A program made the translations under genes and the position numbers. A DNA stretch of 64,000 nucleotides. Source: Lentzea aerocolonigenes (lineage in GTDB: Bacteria > Actinomycetota > Actinomycetes > Mycobacteriales > Pseudonocardiaceae). Location of the stretch: the NCBI RefSeq assembly GCF_000974445.1, contig NZ_BBOJ01000014.1:310001-374000 (forward strand), written 5' to 3'. Of the stretch, positions 24,978-32,677 are shown in pieces. The notes beneath the pieces are model-generated. The model made no database searches and was not told the origin of the DNA. It saw only the letters and a program-made list of their open reading frames with translations. Position 1 is the stretch's first letter. Every line of letters begins with the position of its first letter.

Positions 24978-25891
24978 CGCTGCCGCGTGGCCAGCCACTC
25001 GATCGCCGCGTCGAGCGCTTTGCGCCTGTCGACGACTGCGTGCGGGGTGATCGGGGCGTTGCCGTACGCCCGGCCGGTCCGGTCGGCCATGTGCCCCACG
25101 GTGATCGCGAGCCGCGCGCCGTCGGGCAGTTCGAAACTGTTGTTGGCCGTGGCGAAGCCCGCCGTCGGTTCGCCGAAGCTGCGTGCGTTCGCCGCGCCGG
25201 TGAACGAGATCAGGACCGCCTCACCCGAGCTCGAGGTCTGGCCGTCGACCAGCACCGCCACCGGTCCGTCGACCGCGGCCGGCATCTTCACCTGCGGGAA
25301 TGCGACTTCGGCACCGTTGTAGACGTGACCGTCCCGGACGCCCCAGTCCCCGAGGCTGCCGCGCGGGCCGACGAACGACCCCGTCCTGCCTTCGCCCAGC
25401 AACGGCGCGACCACCGTGAGCATCGGGTGCATGTCGCCGCCACCGTTGCCGCGCAGGTCGACGACCCAGCTCCGCGGCCGGGCGGCGAGGAGATCGCCGA
25501 ACACCCGCCGGCCGGCGTCGACGTACGCCTCGCCGTGCTCCGACGAGACCGCCGGGATCTGCAGGTACGCGGTGGTGCCGATCATCCGGCCGTCCGGGGT
25601 GGTGCCGACCGTGGACGGCGCGCCGCCGGCGGCCGAGGCGTCCAGGAAGGTGTGCGAGTTGCCGAGCAGGGCGATCACCCGGTTGATGGCGCGATAGGTG
25701 TCGGCGGGCCGCTGGGCGTGCGCGATGTCACGGTGAGCTTGGGCACGTAGTCGTGGCCAGTCGGCTTTCGGGCTCTCCACCGAGTGCTGCTGCAGCAGGC
25801 CGAGTGCGGTGTCGAGATACGCGCGTGGTGCGGAGACGGGTTCACCGGCGGTGACGACCAACAGCAGCACCGTGATCAACGCCAGCCGCAT
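24974..25891 (-). CDS. Secreted S41-family peptidase
   Basis: 305 aa from the ATG at 25891 with a signal peptide (MRLALITVLLLVVTAGEPVSA). The S41 core is visible: SWVVDLRGNGGGDMHPML, DGPVAVLVDGQTSSSGEA (nucleophile Ser in SSSGE) and SFGEPTAGFATANNSFELPDG. A PDZ domain is not evident, so it is a short tail-specific-protease relative. Exported; substrate unknown. The ATG overlaps the stop of the upstream tiny gene, so the two are co-transcribed. Confidence 0.88.
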   Translation of the reverse strand: MRLALITVLLLVVTAGEPVSAPRAYLDTALGLLQQHSVESPKADWPRLRAQAHRDIAHAQRPADTYRAINRVIALLGNSHTFLDASAAGGAPSTVGTTPDGRMIGTTAYLQIPAVSSEHGEAYVDAGRRVFGDLLAARPRSWVVDLRGNGGGDMHPMLTVVAPLLGEGRTGSFVGPRGSLGDWGVRDGHVYNGAEVAFPQVKMPAAVDGPVAVLVDGQTSSSGEAVLISFTGAANARSFGEPTAGFATANNSFELPDGARLAITVGHMADRTGRAYGNAPITPHAVVDRRKALDAAIEWLATRQR

Positions 25892-26046
25892 CAGGCGGCC
25901 TTCTTCAGCGCCTTCTTGGCCGCCTTCGCCGCCTTCTTCGCGGCCTTCTTGCGGGCCTTGTCGCGCTCCTTGAGCAGGAACGGCACGGGGCAGCGCTTGC
26001 ACTGGGGTTTCGACCTGCAGCACTTCTTCTTGAGCTTCTTACCCAC
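25891..26046 (-). CDS. Small Lys/Ala-rich protein with Cys cluster
   Basis: 51 aa from the GTG at 26046. The first part has CCRSKPQCKRCP, possibly a zinc-binding knot. The second half is a basic amphipathic helix of KKAA and AKKA units. Similar tiny proteins are widespread in actinobacteria, without known function. The charge and Cys cluster suggest nucleic-acid or ribosome contact, which is inference only. It is coupled to the S41 protease gene. Confidence 0.7.
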   Translation of the reverse strand: MGKKLKKKCCRSKPQCKRCPVPFLLKERDKARKKAAKKAAKAAKKALKKAA

Positions 26047-26212
26047 TGGTTGCACTCCACTCCGACACGTGTCGCCAGAGTAGGTGAGGCTCACTTCACT
26101 CGGCACACTTGTGTGGTAATGCCGACGCAACCGGTAGTATCAGCAGCGGCCCTGCGCATCGAAGTGTCCGGCGCGAGCCCCTCCAACGCCTTCGAAGCTC
26201 TAGGAGTTCTGC

Positions 26213-28108
26213 GTGCCCACGGCCACCGCGTCTGCCCTTCAGACGCGCACTGACCTGCGAAATGTTGCGATCGTCGCGCACGTCGACCACGGCAAGACCA
26301 CCCTGGTCGACGCCATGCTGCGCCAGTCCGGCGCCTTCTCCGCGCGTGCCGAGCTCGTCGACCGGGTCATGGACTCCGGCGAGCTCGAGCGTGAGAAGGG
26401 CATCACGATCCTCGCCAAGAACACGGCCGTGCGTCGCCACACGCCGGACGGCGACGTGATCATCAACGTCGTCGACACCCCCGGCCACGCCGACTTCGGT
26501 GGCGAGGTCGAGCGCGCGCTGTCGATGGTGGACGGTGTCGTCCTGCTCGTCGACGCGTCCGAGGGCCCGCTGCCCCAGACGCGCTTCGTGCTGCGCAAGA
26601 CCCTGGCCGCCGGTCTGCCGGTGATCCTGCTGGTCAACAAGGTCGACCGCCCCGACGCCCGGATCTCCGAGGTCGTCGACGAGGCCCACGACCTGCTGCT
26701 CGACCTGGCCACCGAGGTCGGCGCCGACGAGTCCGTCCTGGACCTGCCGGTCGTCTACGCCTCCGCGCGCGCCGGTCGTGCCTCGCTCACCCAGCCCGAG
26801 GACGGCGGCCTGCCGGACGAGGAGAACCTCGACACCCTGTTCCAGGTGCTGCTCGAGCACATCCCCGCGCCGAAGGTCGACGTGGACGGCCCGCTGCAGG
26901 CGCTCGTCACGAACCTCGACGCGTCGACGTTCCTCGGCCGCATCGCGCTGTGCCGCATCCACCAGGGCACGCTGCGCAAGGGCGAGACCGTGGCGTGGTG
27001 CCGCGAGGACGGCGAGCCCGTCAAGGTCCGCATCACCGAACTGCTGATCACGGAGGCGCTGGACCGCCAGCCCGCCGAGGTCGCCCGCGCGGGTGACCTG
27101 GTCGCCATCGCCGGCATCCCGGACATCACCATCGGTGACACGCTGGCCGACGCCGAGGCCCCGGTCGCGCTGCCCCGCATCACGGTCGACGAGCCCGCCA
27201 TCTCGATGACCGTCGGTGTGAACACGTCTCCGCTGGCGGGTCGCAACGGCGGCACCAAGCTCACCGCCCGCATGCTCAAGTCGCGTCTCGACTCCGAGCT
27301 GATCGGCAACGTGTCCGTGCGCGTCCTCCCGACCGAGCGCCCGGACACCTGGGAGGTGCAGGGCCGCGGCGAGCTGGCGCTGGCCATCCTGGTCGAGCAG
27401 ATGCGCCGCGAGGGCTTCGAGCTGACCGTGGGCAAGCCCCAGGTGGTCACTCGCACCGTCGACGGCAAGGTCCACGAGCCGTTCGAGCGCCTCTCCGTCG
27501 ACTGCCCCGAGGAGCACCTCGGCGCCGTCACGCAGCTGCTGGCCAACCGCAAGGGCCGCATGGAGAACATGTCGGGCCACGGCACCGGCCGCATCAAGCT
27601 CGACTACGTGGTCCCGTCGCGAGGCCTGATCGGCTTCCGGACTGAATTTTTGACGGAAACCCGCGGCACCGGCATCGCGAACGCCGTGTCCGAGGGGTAC
27701 GGCCCGTGGGCGGGCGAAATCCGCACCCGCCACAACGGCTCCCTGGTGGCCGACCGCTCCGGCTCCATCACCGCCTACGCGATGATCCAGCTGGCCGACC
27801 GCGGCACCTTCTTCGTAGAGCCGGGCGCCGACGCGTACGAGGGCATGGTCGTGGGCGAGAACCCGCGCGCCGAGGACCTCGACGTCAACGTCACCCGCGA
27901 GAAGAAGCTCACCAACATGCGCTCCTCCACGGCCGACGTGATGGAGACCCTGGCCCGCCCGCGCAAGCTGTCGCTGGAAGAGGCCCTGGAGTTCTGCGCC
28001 TTCGACGAGTGCGTGGAGGTGGCACCGGAGGTCGTGCGCGTCCGCAAGGTGACGCTGGACGCGAACCTGCGTGGGCGTGAGCGGTCGCGGTTGAAGCAGC
28101 GCGGCTGA
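26213..28108 (+). CDS. typA: Ribosome-associated translational GTPase TypA/BipA
   Basis: 631 aa. G1 is AHVDHGKTT (residue ~24), then ILAKNTAV, DTPGHADFGGEVER (G3) and NKVDRPDAR (G4). EF-Tu-like domain II, EF-G-like III/V and the TypA-specific C-terminal domain (GLIGFRTEFLTETRGTGI, then TNMRSSTADVMETL) follow. Length is normal. The GTG at 26213 follows TAGGAG at 6 bases. TypA acts on ribosome assembly and stress translation. In mycobacteria lpqW follows typA; here a 2.2-kb insertion separates them. Confidence 0.96.
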   Translation: MPTATASALQTRTDLRNVAIVAHVDHGKTTLVDAMLRQSGAFSARAELVDRVMDSGELEREKGITILAKNTAVRRHTPDGDVIINVVDTPGHADFGGEVERALSMVDGVVLLVDASEGPLPQTRFVLRKTLAAGLPVILLVNKVDRPDARISEVVDEAHDLLLDLATEVGADESVLDLPVVYASARAGRASLTQPEDGGLPDEENLDTLFQVLLEHIPAPKVDVDGPLQALVTNLDASTFLGRIALCRIHQGTLRKGETVAWCREDGEPVKVRITELLITEALDRQPAEVARAGDLVAIAGIPDITIGDTLADAEAPVALPRITVDEPAISMTVGVNTSPLAGRNGGTKLTARMLKSRLDSELIGNVSVRVLPTERPDTWEVQGRGELALAILVEQMRREGFELTVGKPQVVTRTVDGKVHEPFERLSVDCPEEHLGAVTQLLANRKGRMENMSGHGTGRIKLDYVVPSRGLIGFRTEFLTETRGTGIANAVSEGYGPWAGEIRTRHNGSLVADRSGSITAYAMIQLADRGTFFVEPGADAYEGMVVGENPRAEDLDVNVTREKKLTNMRSSTADVMETLARPRKLSLEEALEFCAFDECVEVAPEVVRVRKVTLDANLRGRERSRLKQRG

Positions 28109-28130
28109 TCGCGTTCGTTACGCCTTGACG

Positions 28131-28164
28131 GGGCGGCTTGGGCTTCGGCCTGGCCGCCCTTTGT
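28131..28164 (+). terminator. Probable typA terminator
   Basis: GGGCGGC (28131-28137) pairs with GCCGCCC (28153-28159), followed by TTTGT. The loop of 15 bases contains a minor stem. Strength is moderate. Confidence 0.5.
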
Positions 28165-28211
28165 CGTTGTGTTGCTGGTTCGGTCGAGTTCCAGCGTGGT
28201 TGCGTTGCTTT

Positions 28212-28470
28212 TATGACGAGCCGGGTCATTTCATCGCCGCTTCGCGACGATTGCGATTGGGGCTTGACTTCGGGGCCCTTGCGAGGCGCTGTGTCGGGCG
28301 GAAAAGGTCGGATGCTTCGCACCCGCCCGATCCGAAAAGGCTAGCACCTCGCTCCCAAAGTCAAGCCCCAATCGCAGTCGTGCGTGGTTGCGTTTGTTGT
28401 TCGCCTCGCCTCATTACCGGTTGCCTGCGTTCGTATTGCCCGGTTCGGCTCGGCTTCGCCATCGCTGGTT
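28212..28470 (+). repeat. Left inverted arm with internal palindrome
   Basis: Within this arm 28248-28377 is an imperfect palindrome about 130 bp long. It is bounded by 24-bp ends containing GCGATTGGGGCTTGACTT (28253-28270) and its reverse complement (28358-28375). It resembles a non-autonomous MITE-like element. The outermost arm sequence begins TATGACGAGCCGGGTCATTT. Confidence 0.8.
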
Positions 28471-28518
28471 CACCCGATCGTGTGCGGCTTTGCCCGTTAT
28501 TCGTTCGTGATCTTGCGG

Positions 28519-28524
28519 TAGATT
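28519..28524 (+). promoter_or_regulatory. Candidate -10 box for the HNH gene
   Basis: TAGATT ends 7 bases before the GTG at 28532, so the message is probably leaderless. Confidence 0.5.
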
Positions 28525-28531
28525 AGAACAC

Positions 28532-29728
28532 GTGATCGAAACCCGCCTCCTCTCCACCGACGAGCTGCTCCGCAGTCTCGTCGACGAGGTGACGGAAATC
28601 CGGGTTCGCGAGAACGCTGCATTGCAGAAGCTTGCCGAGTTGGAGCGGCGTGGGGTTGCGGCCGAGTTGGGTTACAAGGATTTGCCGCACGTCTTGCGGC
28701 ATGCCGTCCGCTGGGATCTCCACACCGCCAGGCGCTGGATTGCCAATGCCGCACTGCTGACCAACGAGATCACCCCGACCGGCAGCGAACTGGCTCCGGT
28801 GCTTCCGCTGACGGCGGAGGCGGTGGCCGAAGGCGCGTTGTCGATCGACCACGTCGCCGTGGTCGCCGAGATCATGAAGACCGTGCCCGCCGAGCACGAG
28901 GTCACCGTGGTGGGCTACGCGCGCGACTTCGAGCCCGTCACGGTCCGCCGTCTGGGCACGAAACTCGCCTACACCATCCACCAGAACGACCCCGAGCCGC
29001 GCGACCCCAAGCCTGCGCCGCCGGGCAACCAGCACTCGATGTTCTGGAAGAACGGGCGACTGGAGATCCGCGCGAAGCTCGACAAGGTGACCGGCGCCAA
29101 GTACGAGGCGCTACTCGACCCGCTGGCCAAGCCCCGCCCGACCACCGCGGACGAAGGCCCCGACCCGCGCTCCCGCGAGGAACGCGAAGGCGACGCCCTG
29201 GCCGAACTGGTCGACCTGATGCTGCGCGCCGACCAGCTGCCCGAACACGGCGGCGAACCAGTCACCCTGACCCTGACCATGCCCTACGAGGACCTGGCCA
29301 ACCAGGTCGGCCACGCCACCCTCGACAACGGCGACCGCGTCCCGGCCGAGCAGGTGCGTGAGCTGGCCTGCAACGCGGGCATCATCCCGATGGTCCTGGG
29401 CGGAGCGGGCCAGCCGCTCAACGTCGGCCGCAAAACCCGCACCTTCCCCGCCGCAATCCGCAGGACCCTGGTCACCAGGGATCGGGGCTGCGCCTTCCCC
29501 GGCTGCGGCAGACCGCCCAGGCAGTGCGACGCTCACCACATCCAGCACTGGGCCAACGGCGGCGACACGTCGGTGGACAACGCGGTCCTGCTCTGCCGCC
29601 ACCACCACACGCTCATCCACCAGAGCGAGTGGGAAGTCAGGCTGGTCACCGGGATGCCGACGTTCTACCCACCAGCCTGGCTTGACTGCCAACGAAGTCC
29701 CAGACGCAACCTGATCAACACCGCCTGA
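28532..29728 (+). CDS. DUF222 domain HNH endonuclease (13E12 repeat family)
   Basis: 398 aa. The N-terminal DUF222 region (~1-300) includes ELGYKDLPHVLRHAVRWDLH and LTAEAVAEGALSIDHVAVVA. The C-terminal HNH domain has TRDRGCAFPGCGRPPRQCDA, HHIQHWANGGDTSVDNAVLL and CRHHHTLIHQSEW; both zinc-binding Cys sets and the catalytic His are intact. No target is known for the family in general, though REP13E12 copies serve as prophage attachment sites in mycobacteria. The gene appears intact and lies centrally between the inverted arms. Confidence 0.9.
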   Translation: MIETRLLSTDELLRSLVDEVTEIRVRENAALQKLAELERRGVAAELGYKDLPHVLRHAVRWDLHTARRWIANAALLTNEITPTGSELAPVLPLTAEAVAEGALSIDHVAVVAEIMKTVPAEHEVTVVGYARDFEPVTVRRLGTKLAYTIHQNDPEPRDPKPAPPGNQHSMFWKNGRLEIRAKLDKVTGAKYEALLDPLAKPRPTTADEGPDPRSREEREGDALAELVDLMLRADQLPEHGGEPVTLTLTMPYEDLANQVGHATLDNGDRVPAEQVRELACNAGIIPMVLGGAGQPLNVGRKTRTFPAAIRRTLVTRDRGCAFPGCGRPPRQCDAHHIQHWANGGDTSVDNAVLLCRHHHTLIHQSEWEVRLVTGMPTFYPPAWLDCQRSPRRNLINTA

Positions 29729-29861
29729 CCACGGCCGGGCAGGCGTAGTGATGCTGCCTGGCTGCGGCCAGGCAAGCAGGTGAATGCTGCCTGGTTGTTG
29801 ACTGAATGGGGGCCGCCTTCTTGCTGTCGCGTGGAGCTTGCGCCCGGTGAGGACAATTCCG

Positions 29862-29922
29862 CGAAGCCCGAAGCCCGAAGCCCGAAGCCCGAAGCCCGAA
29901 GCCCGAAGCCCGAAGCCCGAAG
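29862..29922. repeat. Heptanucleotide tandem repeat (CGAAGCC)8
   Basis: Eight perfect tandem copies of CGAAGCC (29862-29917) plus a partial copy. Seven is not a multiple of three, so copy changes would shift any reading frame; no convincing gene crosses it. It lies 134 bp after the HNH gene. Confidence 0.95.
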
Positions 29923-29990
29923 GTCGGGCGGCAGCGGCAAAATGGCAGCAAATAATGGCAGCGCGTAACGCTAACGCCGAGCGTCCCCTA

Positions 29991-30160
29991 ACCGCGATGG
30001 CGAAGCACAATCCGCTCTCGCCGCTCTCGCCACTCGAACCGCTGTCGATGGCGAAGCCAGCACCCCATCAACCGCAATGGCGAAGCCGAGCCGAATCTCC
30101 ACCACAAACGCCACGACGGCGAAGCCGAGCCCCCACCAACCGCGATGGCGAAGCCGAGCC
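29991..30160 (+). repeat. Five dispersed copies of CGATGGCGAAGCC
   Basis: Copies with small changes start near 29994, 30046, 30074, 30113 and 30142; the longer ones continue as CGAAGCCGAGCC. The same sequence in reverse complement occurs once at 28448-28466 on the other side of the HNH gene. Spacing varies from about 28 to 52 bases. It is not CRISPR-like because repeats are short and spacers are similar to each other. Confidence 0.75.
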
Positions 30161-30395
30161 GGACAGGGCTATGCGTCATCGGGCAAGCGGTAATGAGGTG
30201 AGCCGAACAACAAACGCAACCACGCACGATTGCGATTGGGGCTTGACTTTGGGAGCGAGGTGCTAGCCTTTTCGGATCGGGCGGGTGCGAAGCATCCGGC
30301 CTTTTCCGCCCGACACAGCGCCTCGCAAGGGCCCCGAAGTCAAGCCCCAATCGCAATCGTCGCGAAGCGGCGATGAAATGACCCGGCTCGTCATA
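30138..30395 (-). repeat. Right inverted arm with internal palindrome
   Basis: Reverse complement of the left arm. The inner palindrome is at about 30228-30359, bounded by GCGATTGGGGCTTGACTT (30233-30250) and its complement (30337-30354). Outside 30395 the similarity stops abruptly, as it does left of 28212. Confidence 0.8.
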
Positions 30396-30714
30396 CGACC
30401 CAAAGCGACCACCACCACAAAGGCGACCACACCAGCAGAAGGCGACCACCCCGCTGGAACCCGCGCCGAACCACCCCAAGCCGACCCGCACACGCCCCAA
30501 CGCAAGCCGCAAGCCACCCCAACCCCACCCCCGCGCCGGCGTTTCAACCGCCCGAAACCAGCCGACCCGTCCACCGAACCACCCGACGAGGTGGGCCGTA
30601 CTACCCACCGTGCAAGCAACCCCGCCACCCGCCCCGACGTCTCTCCTCTAGGCGCGGGTGACAAAACCCGGGTTGCCCGCACGTCAACACCACCCTTCTG
30701 GCAATGTGAGGACC
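30396..30714. other. Low-complexity intergenic stretch before lpqW
   Basis: A 319-base C/A-rich stretch (many ACC and CCA triplets) without a credible gene. Only the ribosome site of the next gene (GTGAGGACC) is recognisable. It may be part of the inserted unit or decayed sequence. Confidence 0.5.
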
Positions 30715-32379
30715 ATGAGGCGACTCGGGGGAGTGCTGGTTGCTGCCGTGCTGTGCGGCACAGCCGCGGCGTGTACGAACGCGCCGCCTCCGCCGTTGGT
30801 CCCCAAGTCCGAGGCTCCCGTCATCACCACCACGGGGCCCAAGGTGACCGAGATCGTGGTCGGGGTCGACGACGTCGCGGGTGGTTACAACCCGCACTCG
30901 CTCGCCGCGCAGAGTCCCATCACCACGGCGCTGAGTTCGCTGCTGCTTCCGTCGGTGTTCCGGGCCGGGGCTGATGGCGCGCCGCAGCTCGACCGGAACC
31001 TCATGGTCAGTGCGAAGGTCACCAAGGCCGAGCCGTTCACCGTCACCTACACGATCCGCAAGGACGCCAGCTGGTCTGACAGTGCGCCCATTGCCGCCGA
31101 GGACTTCTCGTACCTCTGGCAGCGTATGCGCGTCGAGCCCGGTGTTGTGGATCCGGCGGGTTACCGGCTCATCAACAACATCAGCGCCCGGGAGGGTGGC
31201 AAGGTCGTCGAGGTCGCGTTCGGCAAGCCGTTCCCCGGCTGGCGGAGTCTCTTCGCGAACCTGTTGCCCGCTCACCTGCTCAAGGACGCGCCCGGTACCT
31301 GGTCGAACGTGTTGAGCACCGGTTTTCCCGCCACTGCCGGGCCGTTCCAGGTGCGCAGCCTGGACGAGCCCCGTGGTGAGGTGGTGCTGGAGCGCAGCGA
31401 CCGGTACTGGGAGGTGCCGACGACGCTCGACCGGGTCGTGATCCGGCGGGCCACGCACAGCGCCATGGCCGAGTCTCTGTCCAAAGGCGACAACCAGGCG
31501 GCTTTGCTGCGGGCGGACGCTGCTGACGTGAACCTGTTGAAGGCGATCGAGCAGCTCACCACCAAGCCCGTTCCTCGCAACGAGGTCGTGCAGGTCCTGC
31601 TCCGGCCGGTCAGTCCGCAGCTCGCGGACGTCAAGGCCCGGCGGGCGGTCGTGGCCGCGCTCGACCGGGACGCGCTGATCGCGTACGGCACGCAGAGCGG
31701 GCCGAGTGCGCAGTTCCGGGCCGACTCCTACGTCGTGCCGCCCAGCCGGGCCGGGTACCAGGCGACCATCACGGGCAACACGCTCAACGCGGCGGCGGTC
31801 GACCAGCTCCTCACCGAGGCCGGGTACGCGAAGGCCGGTACGGGGTGGCAGAAGGCCGGCAAGCCGCTCAAGCTCAGGATCGCCGCGCCGGAGAAGGTCG
31901 AGCCGTACGTCGGCATCGCGAACCGGATCAAGGCGCAGCTCGCCGAGCGCGGCATCGACTCCGAGGTCGTCACGCCCAACGCCGCTGAGCTGTTCAGCAA
32001 GCAGCTCGTCGAGAAGGACGTCGACATCGCTGTCGTGCCCCGCGTGGACGCGGGTGACTCGTCGGCGGCGCTGGCCAGCGTCTACGGGTGCGCCGGGACC
32101 GTGCAGGACGGGGGCACGCCCAGCCCGCAGAACCCGGCCGGATTCTGCGACCAGGCGATGCAGACCGACGTCGACGCCGCGTTGAACGGCAAGGCGCTGC
32201 TGTCGGACGTGCTGGCACGGGTCGAGCCGCAGATCCAGGCTCAGGCCGTCGCGGTGCCGCTGTTCCAGGTGGTCGATCTTCTCGGGGTGCTGCCCTCCGC
32301 GGTGTCGGGTGTCGACACCGGTGCGCCGCTCGCCGGCGTGCTCAGCGGGGCGCCCGAATGGCGGCGTCTGGGCAAGTAG
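30715..32379 (+). CDS. lpqW: LpqW-like lipoprotein (solute-binding family 5 fold)
   Basis: 554 aa. The signal MRRLGGVLVAAVLCGTAAAC has a lipobox ending at Cys20. The mature protein has the family-5 solute-binding fold: IVVGVDDVAGGYNPHSLAAQ, TVTYTIRKDASWSDSAPIAA and the later FPATAGPFQVRSL. The position after typA matches Rv1166 (LpqW), which in mycobacteria acts in phosphatidylinositol-mannoside/lipoarabinomannan branching rather than peptide uptake. It could instead serve the peptide transporter that follows 300 bases downstream. The ATG at 30715 follows GTGAGGACC. Confidence 0.75.
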   Translation: MRRLGGVLVAAVLCGTAAACTNAPPPPLVPKSEAPVITTTGPKVTEIVVGVDDVAGGYNPHSLAAQSPITTALSSLLLPSVFRAGADGAPQLDRNLMVSAKVTKAEPFTVTYTIRKDASWSDSAPIAAEDFSYLWQRMRVEPGVVDPAGYRLINNISAREGGKVVEVAFGKPFPGWRSLFANLLPAHLLKDAPGTWSNVLSTGFPATAGPFQVRSLDEPRGEVVLERSDRYWEVPTTLDRVVIRRATHSAMAESLSKGDNQAALLRADAADVNLLKAIEQLTTKPVPRNEVVQVLLRPVSPQLADVKARRAVVAALDRDALIAYGTQSGPSAQFRADSYVVPPSRAGYQATITGNTLNAAAVDQLLTEAGYAKAGTGWQKAGKPLKLRIAAPEKVEPYVGIANRIKAQLAERGIDSEVVTPNAAELFSKQLVEKDVDIAVVPRVDAGDSSAALASVYGCAGTVQDGGTPSPQNPAGFCDQAMQTDVDAALNGKALLSDVLARVEPQIQAQAVAVPLFQVVDLLGVLPSAVSGVDTGAPLAGVLSGAPEWRRLGK

Positions 32380-32677
32380 CCAAGGCGTGGGAAACCCGTT
32401 GCGCGAGGGGTTCCGGCGTTGCTACTTTCGGCCGCCCTCGTTGACAGAATTTCTCCCGCCCGGTCAACGAACGCTTCCGCCCGGTAATCGGGCCATTGCG
32501 GCGTGCTACAACCTGTTTCCATTGGGTCACGATCACCCCATCAGGTAGTGACCACCACCTCAGCGGGTTCATACCGTGCCCCCGATGTGCCGGTTCGGGG
32601 CGCGTATGGCACATCTTCGTTTTGGGCGTGCATGCCGACCCGGTGACGGCCGCCCAGTGCTAGGAGGGCACGTGTCA

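Larger units (their letters stand above)
28212..30395. mobile_element. HNH gene unit bounded by inverted palindromic arms
   Basis: Two arms of about 258 bp in opposite orientation (28212-28470 and 30138-30395) enclose a DUF222-HNH gene and repeat-rich DNA. The outer 214 bp of each arm differ at only about half a dozen positions. The unit interrupts the typA-lpqW order that is conserved in mycobacteria, which suggests insertion. There is no transposase or recombinase. DUF222-HNH genes are part of the multi-copy REP13E12 repeats of M. tuberculosis, so a repeat family spread by the nuclease is plausible. Target duplications were not found. Confidence 0.6.

Noticed and set aside
23465..25750. 761-codon plus-strand frame across trpS and the S41 gene
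   Set aside because: It crosses three real genes on either strand and has no motif. It is a shadow.
26096..27733. 545-codon frame antisense to typA
   Set aside because: typA is full length with all GTPase motifs; the antisense protein is compositionally biased.
29862..30160. Possible CRISPR array
   Set aside because: Units are 7 or ~13 bases with no unique spacers of uniform length and no cas genes.
29988..30608. 206-codon minus-strand frame in the HNH right flank, similar to a 133-codon frame at 28125-28526
   Set aside because: Their similarity comes only from the shared inverted arms. The frames have no ribosome site or protein-like composition and cross the palindrome.
32440..32515. Promoter with TTGACA at 32441 before the peptide-importer operon
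   Set aside because: No acceptable -10 box lies 16-18 bases downstream, so it is not listed as a feature.
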